From positions 99,921-163,920 of the forward strand of contig NZ_JBNAZM010000006.1 of the NCBI RefSeq assembly GCF_051195215.1: DNA of 64,000 nt, read 5' to 3'. Source of the DNA: Arhodomonas sp051195215 (GTDB taxonomy: Bacteria; Pseudomonadota; Gammaproteobacteria; Nitrococcales; Nitrococcaceae). Made by a program: the position numbers and the translations under genes. Positions 45,557-53,834 of this stretch are shown in pieces. The first letter of the stretch is position 1. Every line of letters begins with the position of its first letter. Under the pieces are notes generated by a model. The model saw nothing but the letters and a program-made list of their open reading frames with translations. It made no database searches and was not told where the DNA came from.

Positions 45557-46785
45557 CGCTTCCTTGCCAGACTTTCGTGGGCGCGGGCGAAATGTCCCGC
45601 CGCCATCGCCGCGACGATGGATATCTCACCGCATAGGCAGAGTGCCGCCGCGACTTCGGCCAGCGCGGCACCATGGCCGCTTCCCTGCAGACCGAGAATG
45701 CGCAGGCAGGCCGACTGACTTGGCAGGCCGGTTCCGCCGCCCACAGAGCCTACCAGAATGTTGGGCATTGTGACCGAGCAGAACAGGTCAGCCCCGCGGC
45801 GCTCCATCCGCGTGAAGCCCACCGCGCTCTCGGCTACGCAGGCGGCGTCCTGACCGGTGGCGATATAGAGGGCGGCGAGGCCGTTGGCATAGTGCGCTTG
45901 GGCACCGAGCTGGCCTGACAGGAGTGAGCCGAGATTGGCGACTTGTCCGTAATCAAGCATTGCATCGACAGACGTCTGAAGCAGTGATGCCACGACATCA
46001 GCCGGCAGCGTGACTGAGGCGCTGACCTTGCGGCCACGACCGGTCATGGTTCCCAGGGAGGACGCCTTCTTGTCCCCTGAGAAATTGCCTTCAACGTACC
46101 AGGCGCGAATCGGCACCGGGCATTCACTGGCGGCGTGTTCACACAGGGCGCTGGTGGCGATCGTCACCATGTTCTGCCCCGCGGCATCGCCGGTGACGTA
46201 GCGGCAGAGGAGAAAGACAATGTTGTTGTCGATTACCGGTTCCAAGGACACAAGTTGGCCGTGGCGGGTGGTCGCCTCGGCCGTCGCCTGCAGCGCGTCG
46301 ATATTGGCCACCACCCAGTCCACGAACTGTCCCGCTTGCAGGAGGCCGTCGAAAACGAATGCGGGGCTGCGCAGCACTCCTTCGTAGAGGACGGCGGTAC
46401 TGATACCGCCCGCTTTCGTCGCGGCATGGGCGCCCCGCGCATATGAGGCGACAAGGGCCGCTTCAGTCGTTGCGAGAGGCACATGGTAATCGCCCGAAGC
46501 GTTCACACCGTTGATGCGCAGCGGTCCGGCCACGCCCACGGGCACTTTTACCGTTCCGATCAGGTTTTCGATGTTGGCGCTGTAGGTTGAAGTGTTCTCT
46601 AGCGTCGTCTCGTCGGCCAGGGCCTGGCGGGCCTCTTCGCCACCAGAGAGCCGCTGCCAGAACCTGCTCACCGATTCGGGTGTGGCGGTACGTACCGGGC
46701 GCAGTGCCGTGAATGCCTCACGGTTCGGGTACATTCGTGCCTCGTCGGCGGGTTTCGCGAATTTTTGCCGTACCCGCCGAAGCAT
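45553..46785 (-). CDS. Class I hydroxymethylglutaryl-CoA reductase
   Basis: The protein (410 residues from ATG 46785; a GTG at 46917 would add 44) is an HMG-CoA reductase of the archaeal/eukaryotic class I: ENLIGTVKVPVGVAGPLRING (residues 73-93). The catalytic residues are present: Glu108 (TTEAALVAS), Lys239/240 (SGDKKASS), Asp313 (GQDAACVAES) and His403 near the C-terminus, plus the NADPH region TGDAAGQNM. It reduces HMG-CoA to mevalonate with NADPH. Most proteobacteria use the non-mevalonate route, and no HMG-CoA synthase or mevalonate kinase is in the window. It is the first gene of the operon. Confidence 0.9.
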   Translation of the reverse strand: MLRRVRQKFAKPADEARMYPNREAFTALRPVRTATPESVSRFWQRLSGGEEARQALADETTLENTSTYSANIENLIGTVKVPVGVAGPLRINGVNASGDYHVPLATTEAALVASYARGAHAATKAGGISTAVLYEGVLRSPAFVFDGLLQAGQFVDWVVANIDALQATAEATTRHGQLVSLEPVIDNNIVFLLCRYVTGDAAGQNMVTIATSALCEHAASECPVPIRAWYVEGNFSGDKKASSLGTMTGRGRKVSASVTLPADVVASLLQTSVDAMLDYGQVANLGSLLSGQLGAQAHYANGLAALYIATGQDAACVAESAVGFTRMERRGADLFCSVTMPNILVGSVGGGTGLPSQSACLRILGLQGSGHGAALAEVAAALCLCGEISIVAAMAAGHFARAHESLARKR

Positions 46786-47296
46786 TTCGGTAACGTGAAA
46801 TGGAACGATCAATTTGCGTCTCCGTCGCTTCGGTCCATCGCTGAAACGGCCTGTGTGCCGCGTTTTCCGTTGTTTTCCGGCAGGGATGACGTCGCCGTTT
46901 GTTCGCCATTCACTCACGGGGTGGCGGCGCTTTCAGCCACGGCGCCGCCCCAACAGTCCGCTGCTTATCGTACCTGGTCATGCTGAAATTGCCCGCTTTG
47001 GACGGCGTATGTCACCAGGTGCTCGACATGCGGCCGGTGACAAGTTTGTGCGGGCTGGTTTTTACGGTGACAGACTGTGTAAGCGGTGCTTGCCGAGCAA
47101 ATGTGTCTCTTGCGTCGCCGGATGCGCGGAGCCGCCAGCCTGGGGCTTCATTACGACAAGGCGGGTCAAGGGAGACTCTTCCGACAGGGGAACCGCCGTC
47201 GACCGCTGCTGTAGTGCGCGGTTTGGGGTGACAACCATGTTAACCGGTCAGCATGTGATCCGGGACGGGGCGTTAGCTCACCGGCGTTTAGCTACT
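46786..47296. other. Gap upstream of the HMG-CoA reductase operon
   Basis: About 500 bp show no gene with family resemblance on either strand. Base composition is lower in GC than around the window ends. The operon promoter should lie here, but I see no convincing -35/-10 pair. The MITE-like element follows at 47297. Confidence 0.4.
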
Positions 47297-47628
47297 AACC
47301 TTTTTGAGAGTATTGCCAAGTCTCAGCGCCACGGCGTGGTGTCTCGGCAAGGCGCGGGAGCGCCGGCGTGGCGCGGCCACGTCAAGCGAGCGTGACGCCG
47401 CCGAGGCACCGCACAGTGGCGCCCTACGGGTGGCCGTGTGCGCCGTTGTGGACAGCGTTGCTCGTCGCACTTGTAGGCCCTGCTATACGTCGCTCCTCGC
47501 GCCCCTGACCATCGAGACGTCTGACTCGGGATACCACAAGCCCATTGTGGCGGCGTACCGCTAAGGCCTGTCGAAGCGAACAACGGCGCACACGGCCACT
47601 GAGACCTGGCAATATTTTCGGAAAGGTT
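47297..47628 (-). mobile_element. MITE-like element, complete copy B (332 bp)
   Basis: The ends, 47297-47331 and 47594-47628, are inverted repeats of about 35 bp with 27 matches (left AACCTTTTTGAGAGTATTGC; right, inverted, AACCTTTCCGAAAATATTGC); most differences are transitions. About 200 bp inside the right end match the partial copy at 7956-8165 in inverted orientation. There is no transposase gene, so it would move only with help. No clear target duplication was found. It lies between the HMG-CoA reductase operon and a MarR gene. Confidence 0.7.
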
Positions 47629-47725
47629 CGTACGTGTAGCTGGCTTAGGCAGGCATCGACTCTCCCGGTTCGATCCACTTCGCCGGCGCGGCTGTCGTCA
47701 TCGCGGTGACGAGAGGCCTACCGCA

Positions 47726-48232
47726 TCAGGCCACGTCCTCCACATCCAGTCGGTCGCGTAGTGCGTGCTTCATGCGCGCGACCAGCGCGTTGAGCTCATC
47801 CAGCTCGTCGTCGCCCAGCTCGTCGAAAAGCGCCACCAGCCAGCGCTCATGGGCTTCGGCCATGGCGCGGAACTCGGCCCGGCCCTTGTCGCTTAGTGCC
47901 ACTCTCAGGACGCGACGGTCCTCCGGGCAGGGCTGACGGACGACGTAGCCGCTGCGAACGAGGCGGTCCACCAGCCCGGTGACGTTGCCGCTCGAGACGA
48001 GCAGCTGCCGTGAGAGCTCGGACATGGTTTGCGGTTCTCCCGCCCGTTCGAGCTCGGCGAGCACGTCGAATTGCGGCAGAGTGATGGTGAAGTGTTCGCG
48101 GAAGCGGCCACGGAGGTGCTGCTCCACCAGGCCCACGGCCGGGAGCATGCGCAACCACAGCCGCAGCACCTTCTTGTTGCGGGCGTCCTGGGTTCGGGGT
48201 TCCGCCATTGCGAGTCCGCGCCTCCGCGTCAT
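47726..48232 (-). CDS. MarR-family regulator next to glutaryl-CoA genes
   Basis: The 168-residue protein has a winged helix (FDVLAELERAGEPQTMSELSRQLLVSSGNVTGLVDRLVRSGYVVRQPCPEDRRVLRVALSDKG) and resembles the MarR protein at 36646, especially in the wing and the C-terminal DELDELNALV. It is divergent from gcdH with a 17-bp palindrome between. It probably represses gcdH and/or itself in response to an acyl-CoA. The ATG at 48232 is used; residue 9 (48208) is an alternative start. Confidence 0.85.
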   Translation of the reverse strand: MTRRRGLAMAEPRTQDARNKKVLRLWLRMLPAVGLVEQHLRGRFREHFTITLPQFDVLAELERAGEPQTMSELSRQLLVSSGNVTGLVDRLVRSGYVVRQPCPEDRRVLRVALSDKGRAEFRAMAEAHERWLVALFDELGDDELDELNALVARMKHALRDRLDVEDVA

Positions 48233-48273
48233 GATTCTCGGTGGCTAAAATGTTACAGGTTCGAGAATTTTGA

Positions 48274-48290
48274 ATCTAAGTATTTTAGAT
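48274..48290. promoter_or_regulatory. 17-bp palindrome between marR and gcdH, likely operator
   Basis: ATCTAAGTATTTTAGAT has 6-bp perfect arms and a 5-bp spacer and lies in an AT-rich stretch. On the minus strand CTTAGA overlaps it and is 17 bp from TGTAAC, a plausible promoter for the MarR gene. Size and position suit a MarR dimer. Confidence 0.55.
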
Positions 48291-48420
48291 CGGCGACGCT
48301 TTGCCGCGCCCATCATTCAGTCATACCGAAAAGTGATGGCTCCCAGCAGCGATTTCCCCCATCCCAAGCGCTGGCGGCAATGCCACACTGATCGGCATCG
48401 ACACCCGGGAGGAGTGAACC

Positions 48421-49602
48421 ATGAGCCGATTCGTCTGGGATGATCCCTTTCTCCTCGACCAGCAGCTCAGCGAAGACGAGCGCATGATCCGCGAAGCGGC
48501 GCAGGAGTACTGCCAGGAACAGCTCCAACCGCGGGTGATGTCCGCCTTTCGAGAGGAGCGTTTCGATCGCGAAATCCTCACCGAGATGGGCGAGCTCGGC
48601 CTGCTCGGTCCCACCATCCCCGAGGAATACGGCGGCCCGGGGGTCAGTCACGTCGCTTATGGGTTGATTGCCCGTGAGGTAGAGCGTGTCGATTCCGGCT
48701 ACCGCTCGGCGATGAGCGTGCAGAGCTCGTTGGTGATGCATCCCATCCATGCCTATGGCAGCGAGGCGCAGAAGCAGAAGTACCTTCCCAGCCTCGCCCG
48801 CGGTGAATGGGTGGGCTGCTTCGGCCTCACCGAGCCGGACTTCGGCTCCGACCCCGGTGGCATGAAGACCCGTGCCGAAAAGGTCGACGGTGGATATCGC
48901 CTCAACGGCCAGAAGATGTGGATCACCAACAGCCCCATCGCGGACCTGGCGGTGGTGTGGGCCAAGTCGGACGCCCATGAGGGCAAGATCCGCGGCTTCA
49001 TCGTCGACCGCGGCACCGAGGGGTTCGAGACGCCAACGATTCACGGCAAGTTGAGTCTCCGTGCCTCCATCACCGGCGAGATCGTCCTGCAGGACGCGTT
49101 CGTTCCCGAGGAGAATCTGTTGCCGGAGGGTGTCGGCCTCGGCGGGCCGTTCGGTTGTCTGAACAAGGCGCGCTACGGCATCGCCTGGGGCGCACTGGGG
49201 TCGGCCGAATTCTGCTGGCACGCGGCGCGGCAGTACACGCTGGAGCGCAAGCAGTTCGGCCGCCCCCTCGCGGCGACGCAGCTGGTTCAGAAGAAGCTCG
49301 CGGACATGCAGACGGAAATCACCCTCGGGCTGCAGGCGGCGCTGCGTGTCGGCCGCATGATGGACGAGGGTAGTTGGGCGCCGGAGGCGGTGTCCTTGAT
49401 CAAGCGCAACAATGTTGGGAAAGCCCTGGACGTGGCCCGCCAGTCACGGGACATGCACGGCGGCAACGGTATCTCCGAGGAGTATCACGTGATGCGCCAC
49501 ATGATGAACCTCGAGACCGTGAATACGTACGAGGGGACCCACGACGTCCATGCCCTCATCCTGGGTCGGGCGCAGACGGGTATTCAAGCCTTCACGGGGT
49601 AA
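48421..49602 (+). CDS. gcdH: Glutaryl-CoA dehydrogenase
   Basis: The 393-residue acyl-CoA dehydrogenase has the GcdH pattern: TIPEEYGGPGVSHVAYGLIAREVERVDSGYRSAMSVQSSLVM, GCFGLTEPDFGSDPGGMKT, KMWITNSPIADLAVVWAK, FGCLNKARYGIAWGALG, and the catalytic Glu371 in VNTYEGTHDVHALILGRAQTG. It oxidises and decarboxylates glutaryl-CoA to crotonyl-CoA with ETF as acceptor. GGGAGGAG precedes the ATG. It could complete the breakdown of anthranilate and lysine. The CaiB-type CoA-transferase gene follows 69 bp later. Confidence 0.92.
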   Translation: MSRFVWDDPFLLDQQLSEDERMIREAAQEYCQEQLQPRVMSAFREERFDREILTEMGELGLLGPTIPEEYGGPGVSHVAYGLIAREVERVDSGYRSAMSVQSSLVMHPIHAYGSEAQKQKYLPSLARGEWVGCFGLTEPDFGSDPGGMKTRAEKVDGGYRLNGQKMWITNSPIADLAVVWAKSDAHEGKIRGFIVDRGTEGFETPTIHGKLSLRASITGEIVLQDAFVPEENLLPEGVGLGGPFGCLNKARYGIAWGALGSAEFCWHAARQYTLERKQFGRPLAATQLVQKKLADMQTEITLGLQAALRVGRMMDEGSWAPEAVSLIKRNNVGKALDVARQSRDMHGGNGISEEYHVMRHMMNLETVNTYEGTHDVHALILGRAQTGIQAFTG

Positions 49603-49671
49603 CGGCGTGCGCCGCAGTCCGGGCGTGGGGACGCAACCGGGCACGGACTATGGACAACGGAGGGCGAATCC

Positions 49672-50925
49672 GTGAGTGGTGAAGCGACAGGCGCCCTGAC
49701 GGGCATGCGCGTGCTCGATCTCTCCCGGGTGTTGGCCGGGCCATGGTGCGGGCAGTTGCTCGCTGATCTGGGCGCGGACGTCATCAAGATCGAGCGCCCC
49801 GGCACGGGAGACGACACGCGCGGTTGGGGGCCGCCGTTCGTCACCGACAAGGCGGGCGCGCCGACGCGTGAGTCCGCCTATTACCTCTGTGCCAACCGGG
49901 GCAAGCGGTCGTTGGCCGTGGATATGGCGGGTCCCCGGGGGCAGGCGATCGTGCGCGACCTCGCGGCCCGCTGCGATGTGGTCATCGAGAACTTCAAGGT
50001 AGGCGGGCTCGCCCGCTACGGGCTCGACTACGACAGCCTCTCGGCGGTCAATCCCGGACTGGTGTATTGCTCCATTACCGGTTTCGGCCAGGATGGTCCG
50101 TACGCCGCGCGCCCGGGCTATGACGTGCTGATCCAGGCCATGGGCGGGCTCATGAGCCTTACCGGCCAACCCGATGGCGCCCCCGGCGGCGAGCCCATGA
50201 AGACCGGGGTCGCGGTGGCGGATCTCTTCACCGGGGTGTACTCGGCCTTTGCCATTCTCGCGGCGCTTCGTCACCGCGACCGCACGGGCGAGGGTCAGCA
50301 CATCGACATGGCATTGCTGGACGTGCAGGTGGCGATGCTTGCCAACCAGGCCTCCAACTACCTGGTTAGCGGCCGGGCGCCCCAGCGTGCAGGCAACGCC
50401 CATCCCAACATCGTGCCTTACCAGGTATTCGCCACCAGCGACGGGCACATGGTGCTCGCCGTGGGCAACGACGAGCAGTTCCGCCGTTTCTGCGAGGCGG
50501 TGGGGCTGGATGCGCTGCTCGCCGATCCGGCCTATGCCTCCAACGCCGGACGCGTCGCCCATCGCGACTCGCTGGTGCCGCGTATCGCCTCGCACCTGGC
50601 AACCGGTACCACCGACGAGTGGGTGCGGCGGCTGGAAGCGGTCGGTGTGCCCGGCGGTCCGATCAACACCATGGACCGCGTGTTCGCCGATCCCCAGGTG
50701 CGCCATCGCGGCATGCATCGAACGGTGGAGCACGCCGTCAGCGGTAGCGTCGATCTCGTTGCATGCCCCATCCGGCTTTCGCGCACGCCGGCGCGCGAGC
50801 CGACCGCGCCCCCCATGCTCGGTGCGGACAGCCGCCGGGTGCTCGCCGATGCTTTGGGGCTCGATGACCGTGCGGTGGACGCCCTGGTCGCCGAGGGTGT
50901 CGTCGATGACGGCAGCGGGCGCTGA
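49672..50925 (+). CDS. CaiB/BaiF-type CoA-transferase, probable glutarate CoA-transferase
   Basis: The 417-residue class III CoA-transferase has MRVLDLSRVLAGPWCGQLLADLGADVIKIERPG, the catalytic Asp151 in PGYDVLIQAMGG, and HRDRTGEGQHIDMALLDVQ. Next to gcdH it is likely the GcdG-type enzyme that moves CoA between succinyl-CoA or another donor and glutarate. The start is GTG with GGAGGGCG upstream. The stop codon lies within a hairpin shared with the convergent LysR gene. Confidence 0.88.
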   Translation: MSGEATGALTGMRVLDLSRVLAGPWCGQLLADLGADVIKIERPGTGDDTRGWGPPFVTDKAGAPTRESAYYLCANRGKRSLAVDMAGPRGQAIVRDLAARCDVVIENFKVGGLARYGLDYDSLSAVNPGLVYCSITGFGQDGPYAARPGYDVLIQAMGGLMSLTGQPDGAPGGEPMKTGVAVADLFTGVYSAFAILAALRHRDRTGEGQHIDMALLDVQVAMLANQASNYLVSGRAPQRAGNAHPNIVPYQVFATSDGHMVLAVGNDEQFRRFCEAVGLDALLADPAYASNAGRVAHRDSLVPRIASHLATGTTDEWVRRLEAVGVPGGPINTMDRVFADPQVRHRGMHRTVEHAVSGSVDLVACPIRLSRTPAREPTAPPMLGADSRRVLADALGLDDRAVDALVAEGVVDDGSGR

Positions 50926-50943
50926 GCCCCCGGTAGGGCTCAG
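50922..50943. terminator. Bidirectional hairpin containing two stop codons
   Basis: CTGAGCCC and GGGCTCAG form a perfect 8-bp stem with a 6-base loop. The TGA of the CoA-transferase gene is in the left arm and the stop of the convergent LysR gene is in the right arm, so both genes end in one symmetric structure 14 bp long between stops. No U-run is present. Confidence 0.5.
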
Positions 50944-51896
50944 TCGGCGGATGGCGTGACCACCGGCTCGCGCCAGCGCCTGCCGGCGGTGAGCCCGGCG
51001 AGCTCGGTGCGCAGGCGGTCGCGTACGTGGCTGGCGGCGATGGACAGGGGTCGGTCGGCGACACGGGCCAGGTAGATGCTGCGCTGGATCTCCGGGTCGG
51101 AGATGGGGCGGGTGGCGAGCCGGTCGCCCAACGGGCCGTGACGTGCCAGACGCGGTGACAGTACCGTGTAGCCGGCACCCTCGGCGACCAGGGCGCGGAT
51201 CGGGTCGAGGGCGTCCATTTCCAGCACGATATTGAGCGGGGTCGCCCGGCCCCGGGCAGCGGCTTCCAGTTCCTCGCGCACACCGTGCGGACGCCCCGGC
51301 ATGATCAGCGGCAGGTTCTCCAGCGCGGGCAGCGGTACCGGCCCGTCGCCCGGCGTCGCCAGGTGGTGCAGGCGCTCGTCGCCGGCGGGGCCCACCAGGT
51401 GGAGCTCCTCGGTGGCGATGAGCTCCATGGCGAGGCCGGGCACGGTCTCGGCGCCGAACACCAATGCCAGATCCAGGCTGCCGGCGCGCAGCCACTCCAG
51501 GGTGTGGCCGGAGAGGCCCTCCACGACCCGTAGCTGCACCTTGGGGAGCTCGCGGCGGACGCGAAGTGCCACCGGCACGCTGAGCAGCATGCCCAGCGAC
51601 GTGGGGATACCGATGTCCACCGGGCCCGCCGGACTCGCCTCGGCGCGCTGCAGATCGTCGCGGATGACCTCCACCTCGCGAAGCAGGCGCTCGGCGTGCA
51701 CGCGCAATCGTTCGCCCGTCTCCGTCAGGCTGATGCCGCGGGCGCTGCGCACCACGAGCCGCGTGCCGAGCTCCTCCTCCAGCCGTCGCACGTGCTGGCT
51801 CAGCGCGGGCTGGGCGACACCCAGCTGTTCGCCGGCCCGGGTGAACGATCCCGCCTCGGCGATGGCGGCAAAGTAGCGCAATTGGCGAAGGTCCAT
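50940..51896 (-). CDS. LysR-family transcriptional regulator
   Basis: The 318-residue protein has the LysR winged helix (MDLRQLRYFAAIAEAGSFTRAGEQLGVAQPALSQHVRRLEEELG) and a substrate domain (GPVDIGIPTSLGMLLSVPVALRVRRELPKVQLRVVEG). The N-terminus is of the Nac/CbbR-like group. LysR regulators (GcdR) often control gcdH and its CoA-transferase in pseudomonads, so it may act on 48421-50925, but it is convergent with those genes and a MarR gene already sits at their promoter. The long 383-bp upstream gap could hold its own control. Confidence 0.88.
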   Translation of the reverse strand: MDLRQLRYFAAIAEAGSFTRAGEQLGVAQPALSQHVRRLEEELGTRLVVRSARGISLTETGERLRVHAERLLREVEVIRDDLQRAEASPAGPVDIGIPTSLGMLLSVPVALRVRRELPKVQLRVVEGLSGHTLEWLRAGSLDLALVFGAETVPGLAMELIATEELHLVGPAGDERLHHLATPGDGPVPLPALENLPLIMPGRPHGVREELEAAARGRATPLNIVLEMDALDPIRALVAEGAGYTVLSPRLARHGPLGDRLATRPISDPEIQRSIYLARVADRPLSIAASHVRDRLRTELAGLTAGRRWREPVVTPSAD

Positions 51897-52279
51897 GCGT
51901 GCAGTCCCGATGTGTGGCCGTGTACAGGGTATCGGTCCGCCCGGCGAAAGGGGAGAGCGGTGGGAAAAGCGGCCGGGGGGTGTCGCCGCTTCCCGGCACC
52001 CGCGCGGGAACGCCGCCAGCACGCGCGTGCACTGTGCGCTGGTATGCGCTATTGACGGAGTAGGCAGTGGGGCATCAACAGACGACGATTTCATCGGGTA
52101 TCATCCCGCTCCGAGCTGGCACGGCCGTGCCGTGTGGGGGTGACGGGGCCGCGAAGTCTCAGCGGGTCATCTCGGGGCAGGATCCGTAAAGGGGTGCCCG
52201 GGTCGGTCCGTCAACGACCATGGAGGTCCGCCGGGTGCATCCGGCGGGCGGGATCAACACCTACGGGAAAGGGGTTCGC
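51897..52279. other. 383-bp gap between LysR and ugd genes
   Basis: This holds the divergent promoters of the LysR and ugd genes. TTGACG occurs near 52052 and TATCAT near 52099, but not at promoter spacing. I see no gene or repeat here. Confidence 0.4.
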
Positions 52280-53620
52280 ATGCGCATTACCATCTTCGGC
52301 ACCGGCTACGTGGGCCTGGTCACGGGCGCCTGCTTCGCGGAGGTCGGCAATCACGTCGTCTGCGTGGACGTGGATGCCGACAAGGTCGCCCGCCTCAACG
52401 CCGGCGAGGTTCCGATCTACGAGCCGGGGCTGGAGTCCCTGGTGGCGCACAACCGCTCCGCGGGCCGGCTCACCTTCACCACCGATGCCGAGGCCGGCGT
52501 CGCCCACGGACGGTTTCAGTTCATCGCCGTGGGTACCCCGTCCGACGAGGACGGTTCCGCCGATCTCAAGCACGTGCTTGCGGTCGCGCGCACCATCGCC
52601 ACCCACATGACCGAGCCCAAGGTGATCGTGGACAAGTCCACGGTGCCTGTCGGCACCGCCGACCGGGTGCGCGAGGCCGTCGCCGGCGTGCTCGACGAGC
52701 GCGGCGCGACGGTGGATTACCAGGTCGCCTCCAACCCGGAGTTCCTCAAGGAAGGCGCGGCGGTGGAGGACTTCATGAAGCCCGACCGCGTGATTGTCGG
52801 CACCGACGACAATGACACCGGCGAGCTCATGCGTCAGCTCTATGCGCCGTTCAACCGCAATCGCGATCGGCTGGTCGTCATGGACGTACGCTCGGCGGAG
52901 CTGACCAAGTACGCCGCCAATGCCATGCTCGCCACCAAGATCAGCTTCATGAACGAGCTCGCCAACATCGCCGATCGTGTGGGCGCGGATATCGAGCGCG
53001 TGCGTGTGGGCATCGGCTCGGATCCGCGTATCGGCTATCACTTCATCTACCCGGGGGCGGGCTATGGCGGTTCCTGCTTTCCCAAGGACGTCAAGGCACT
53101 GGCGCGCACCGCCAGCGACGTTGACTACACACCGCAGATGCTGCAGGCGGTGGAGGACGTCAACGAGCGCCAGAAGAGCTATCTGTTCAATCGCATCCGC
53201 GAGCATTTCGGCGACCGGCTCTCCGGCCGGACCATCGCGCTGTGGGGGCTCGCGTTCAAGCCCAATACCGATGATATGCGCGAAGCCTCCAGCCGGCGGC
53301 TGATGGAGTCGTTGTGGGAGGCGGGTGCCGAGGTGCGCGCCTTCGACCCCAAGGCGATGGAGGAAACCCGCCGCATCTATGGCGAACGCCAGGGGCTGAC
53401 GCTGTGCGACAGCCCGGAGTCGGTGCTGGACGGCGCGGATGCGCTGGCCATCGTCACCGAATGGAATCTCTTCCGCAGCCCGGATTTCGAGCTCATTCGC
53501 GAGCGCCTCGCCGCGCCGGTGATTTTCGACGGCCGCAACCTCTACGACCCGGCGGACATGGCCCGTCTCGGCTTCACTTACTACGCTATTGGCCGACCAA
53601 CGGTATCGGCAGGCGGGTAA
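52280..53620 (+). CDS. ugd: UDP-glucose 6-dehydrogenase
   Basis: The 446-residue protein has the NAD motif ITIFGTGYVGLVTGACFAEVGN, VDKSTVPVGTADRV, NPEFLKEGAAVEDFMKPDR, the catalytic cysteine in PGAGYGGSCFPKDVKAL, and LSGRTIALWGLAFKPNTDDMREA. It oxidises UDP-glucose to UDP-glucuronate for capsule, LPS or exopolysaccharide. The start ATG at 52280 gives the family N-terminus MRITIFGTGYVG; the open frame begins 20 codons earlier. It stands alone between LysR and miaB genes, away from the polysaccharide genes at 17-21 kb. Confidence 0.95.
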   Translation: MRITIFGTGYVGLVTGACFAEVGNHVVCVDVDADKVARLNAGEVPIYEPGLESLVAHNRSAGRLTFTTDAEAGVAHGRFQFIAVGTPSDEDGSADLKHVLAVARTIATHMTEPKVIVDKSTVPVGTADRVREAVAGVLDERGATVDYQVASNPEFLKEGAAVEDFMKPDRVIVGTDDNDTGELMRQLYAPFNRNRDRLVVMDVRSAELTKYAANAMLATKISFMNELANIADRVGADIERVRVGIGSDPRIGYHFIYPGAGYGGSCFPKDVKALARTASDVDYTPQMLQAVEDVNERQKSYLFNRIREHFGDRLSGRTIALWGLAFKPNTDDMREASSRRLMESLWEAGAEVRAFDPKAMEETRRIYGERQGLTLCDSPESVLDGADALAIVTEWNLFRSPDFELIRERLAAPVIFDGRNLYDPADMARLGFTYYAIGRPTVSAGG

Positions 53621-53834
53621 GCGCCACAGCGTCACCGAACCGGGGCGGCGCGCGGCCGGCGCACCTGGCTTACGCCGCCGTCGGTGGCCGCATCGCTGCG
53701 CCGCGGCGACACGACACCGAGGCCCCCTGCCGCGCCGGTCTTGCGGACCTCTGAGCGGGCGTGCGTTTACCGGTCATGGACGTCCTAGTATCCTTCGCCG
53801 ATACTCACGGTCAGGACAGTCCAGTTCGAGGTCT

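Noticed and set aside
47667..47676. GGTTCGATCC, like a tRNA T-loop
   Set aside because: The flanking bases do not form a T-stem and no acceptor or anticodon arms can be drawn; it is not a tRNA, and a tRNA-derived attachment site is unsupported.
49648..52032. 794-residue minus-strand open frame
   Set aside because: It is antisense to the CoA-transferase and out of frame with the LysR gene; composition is shadow-like.
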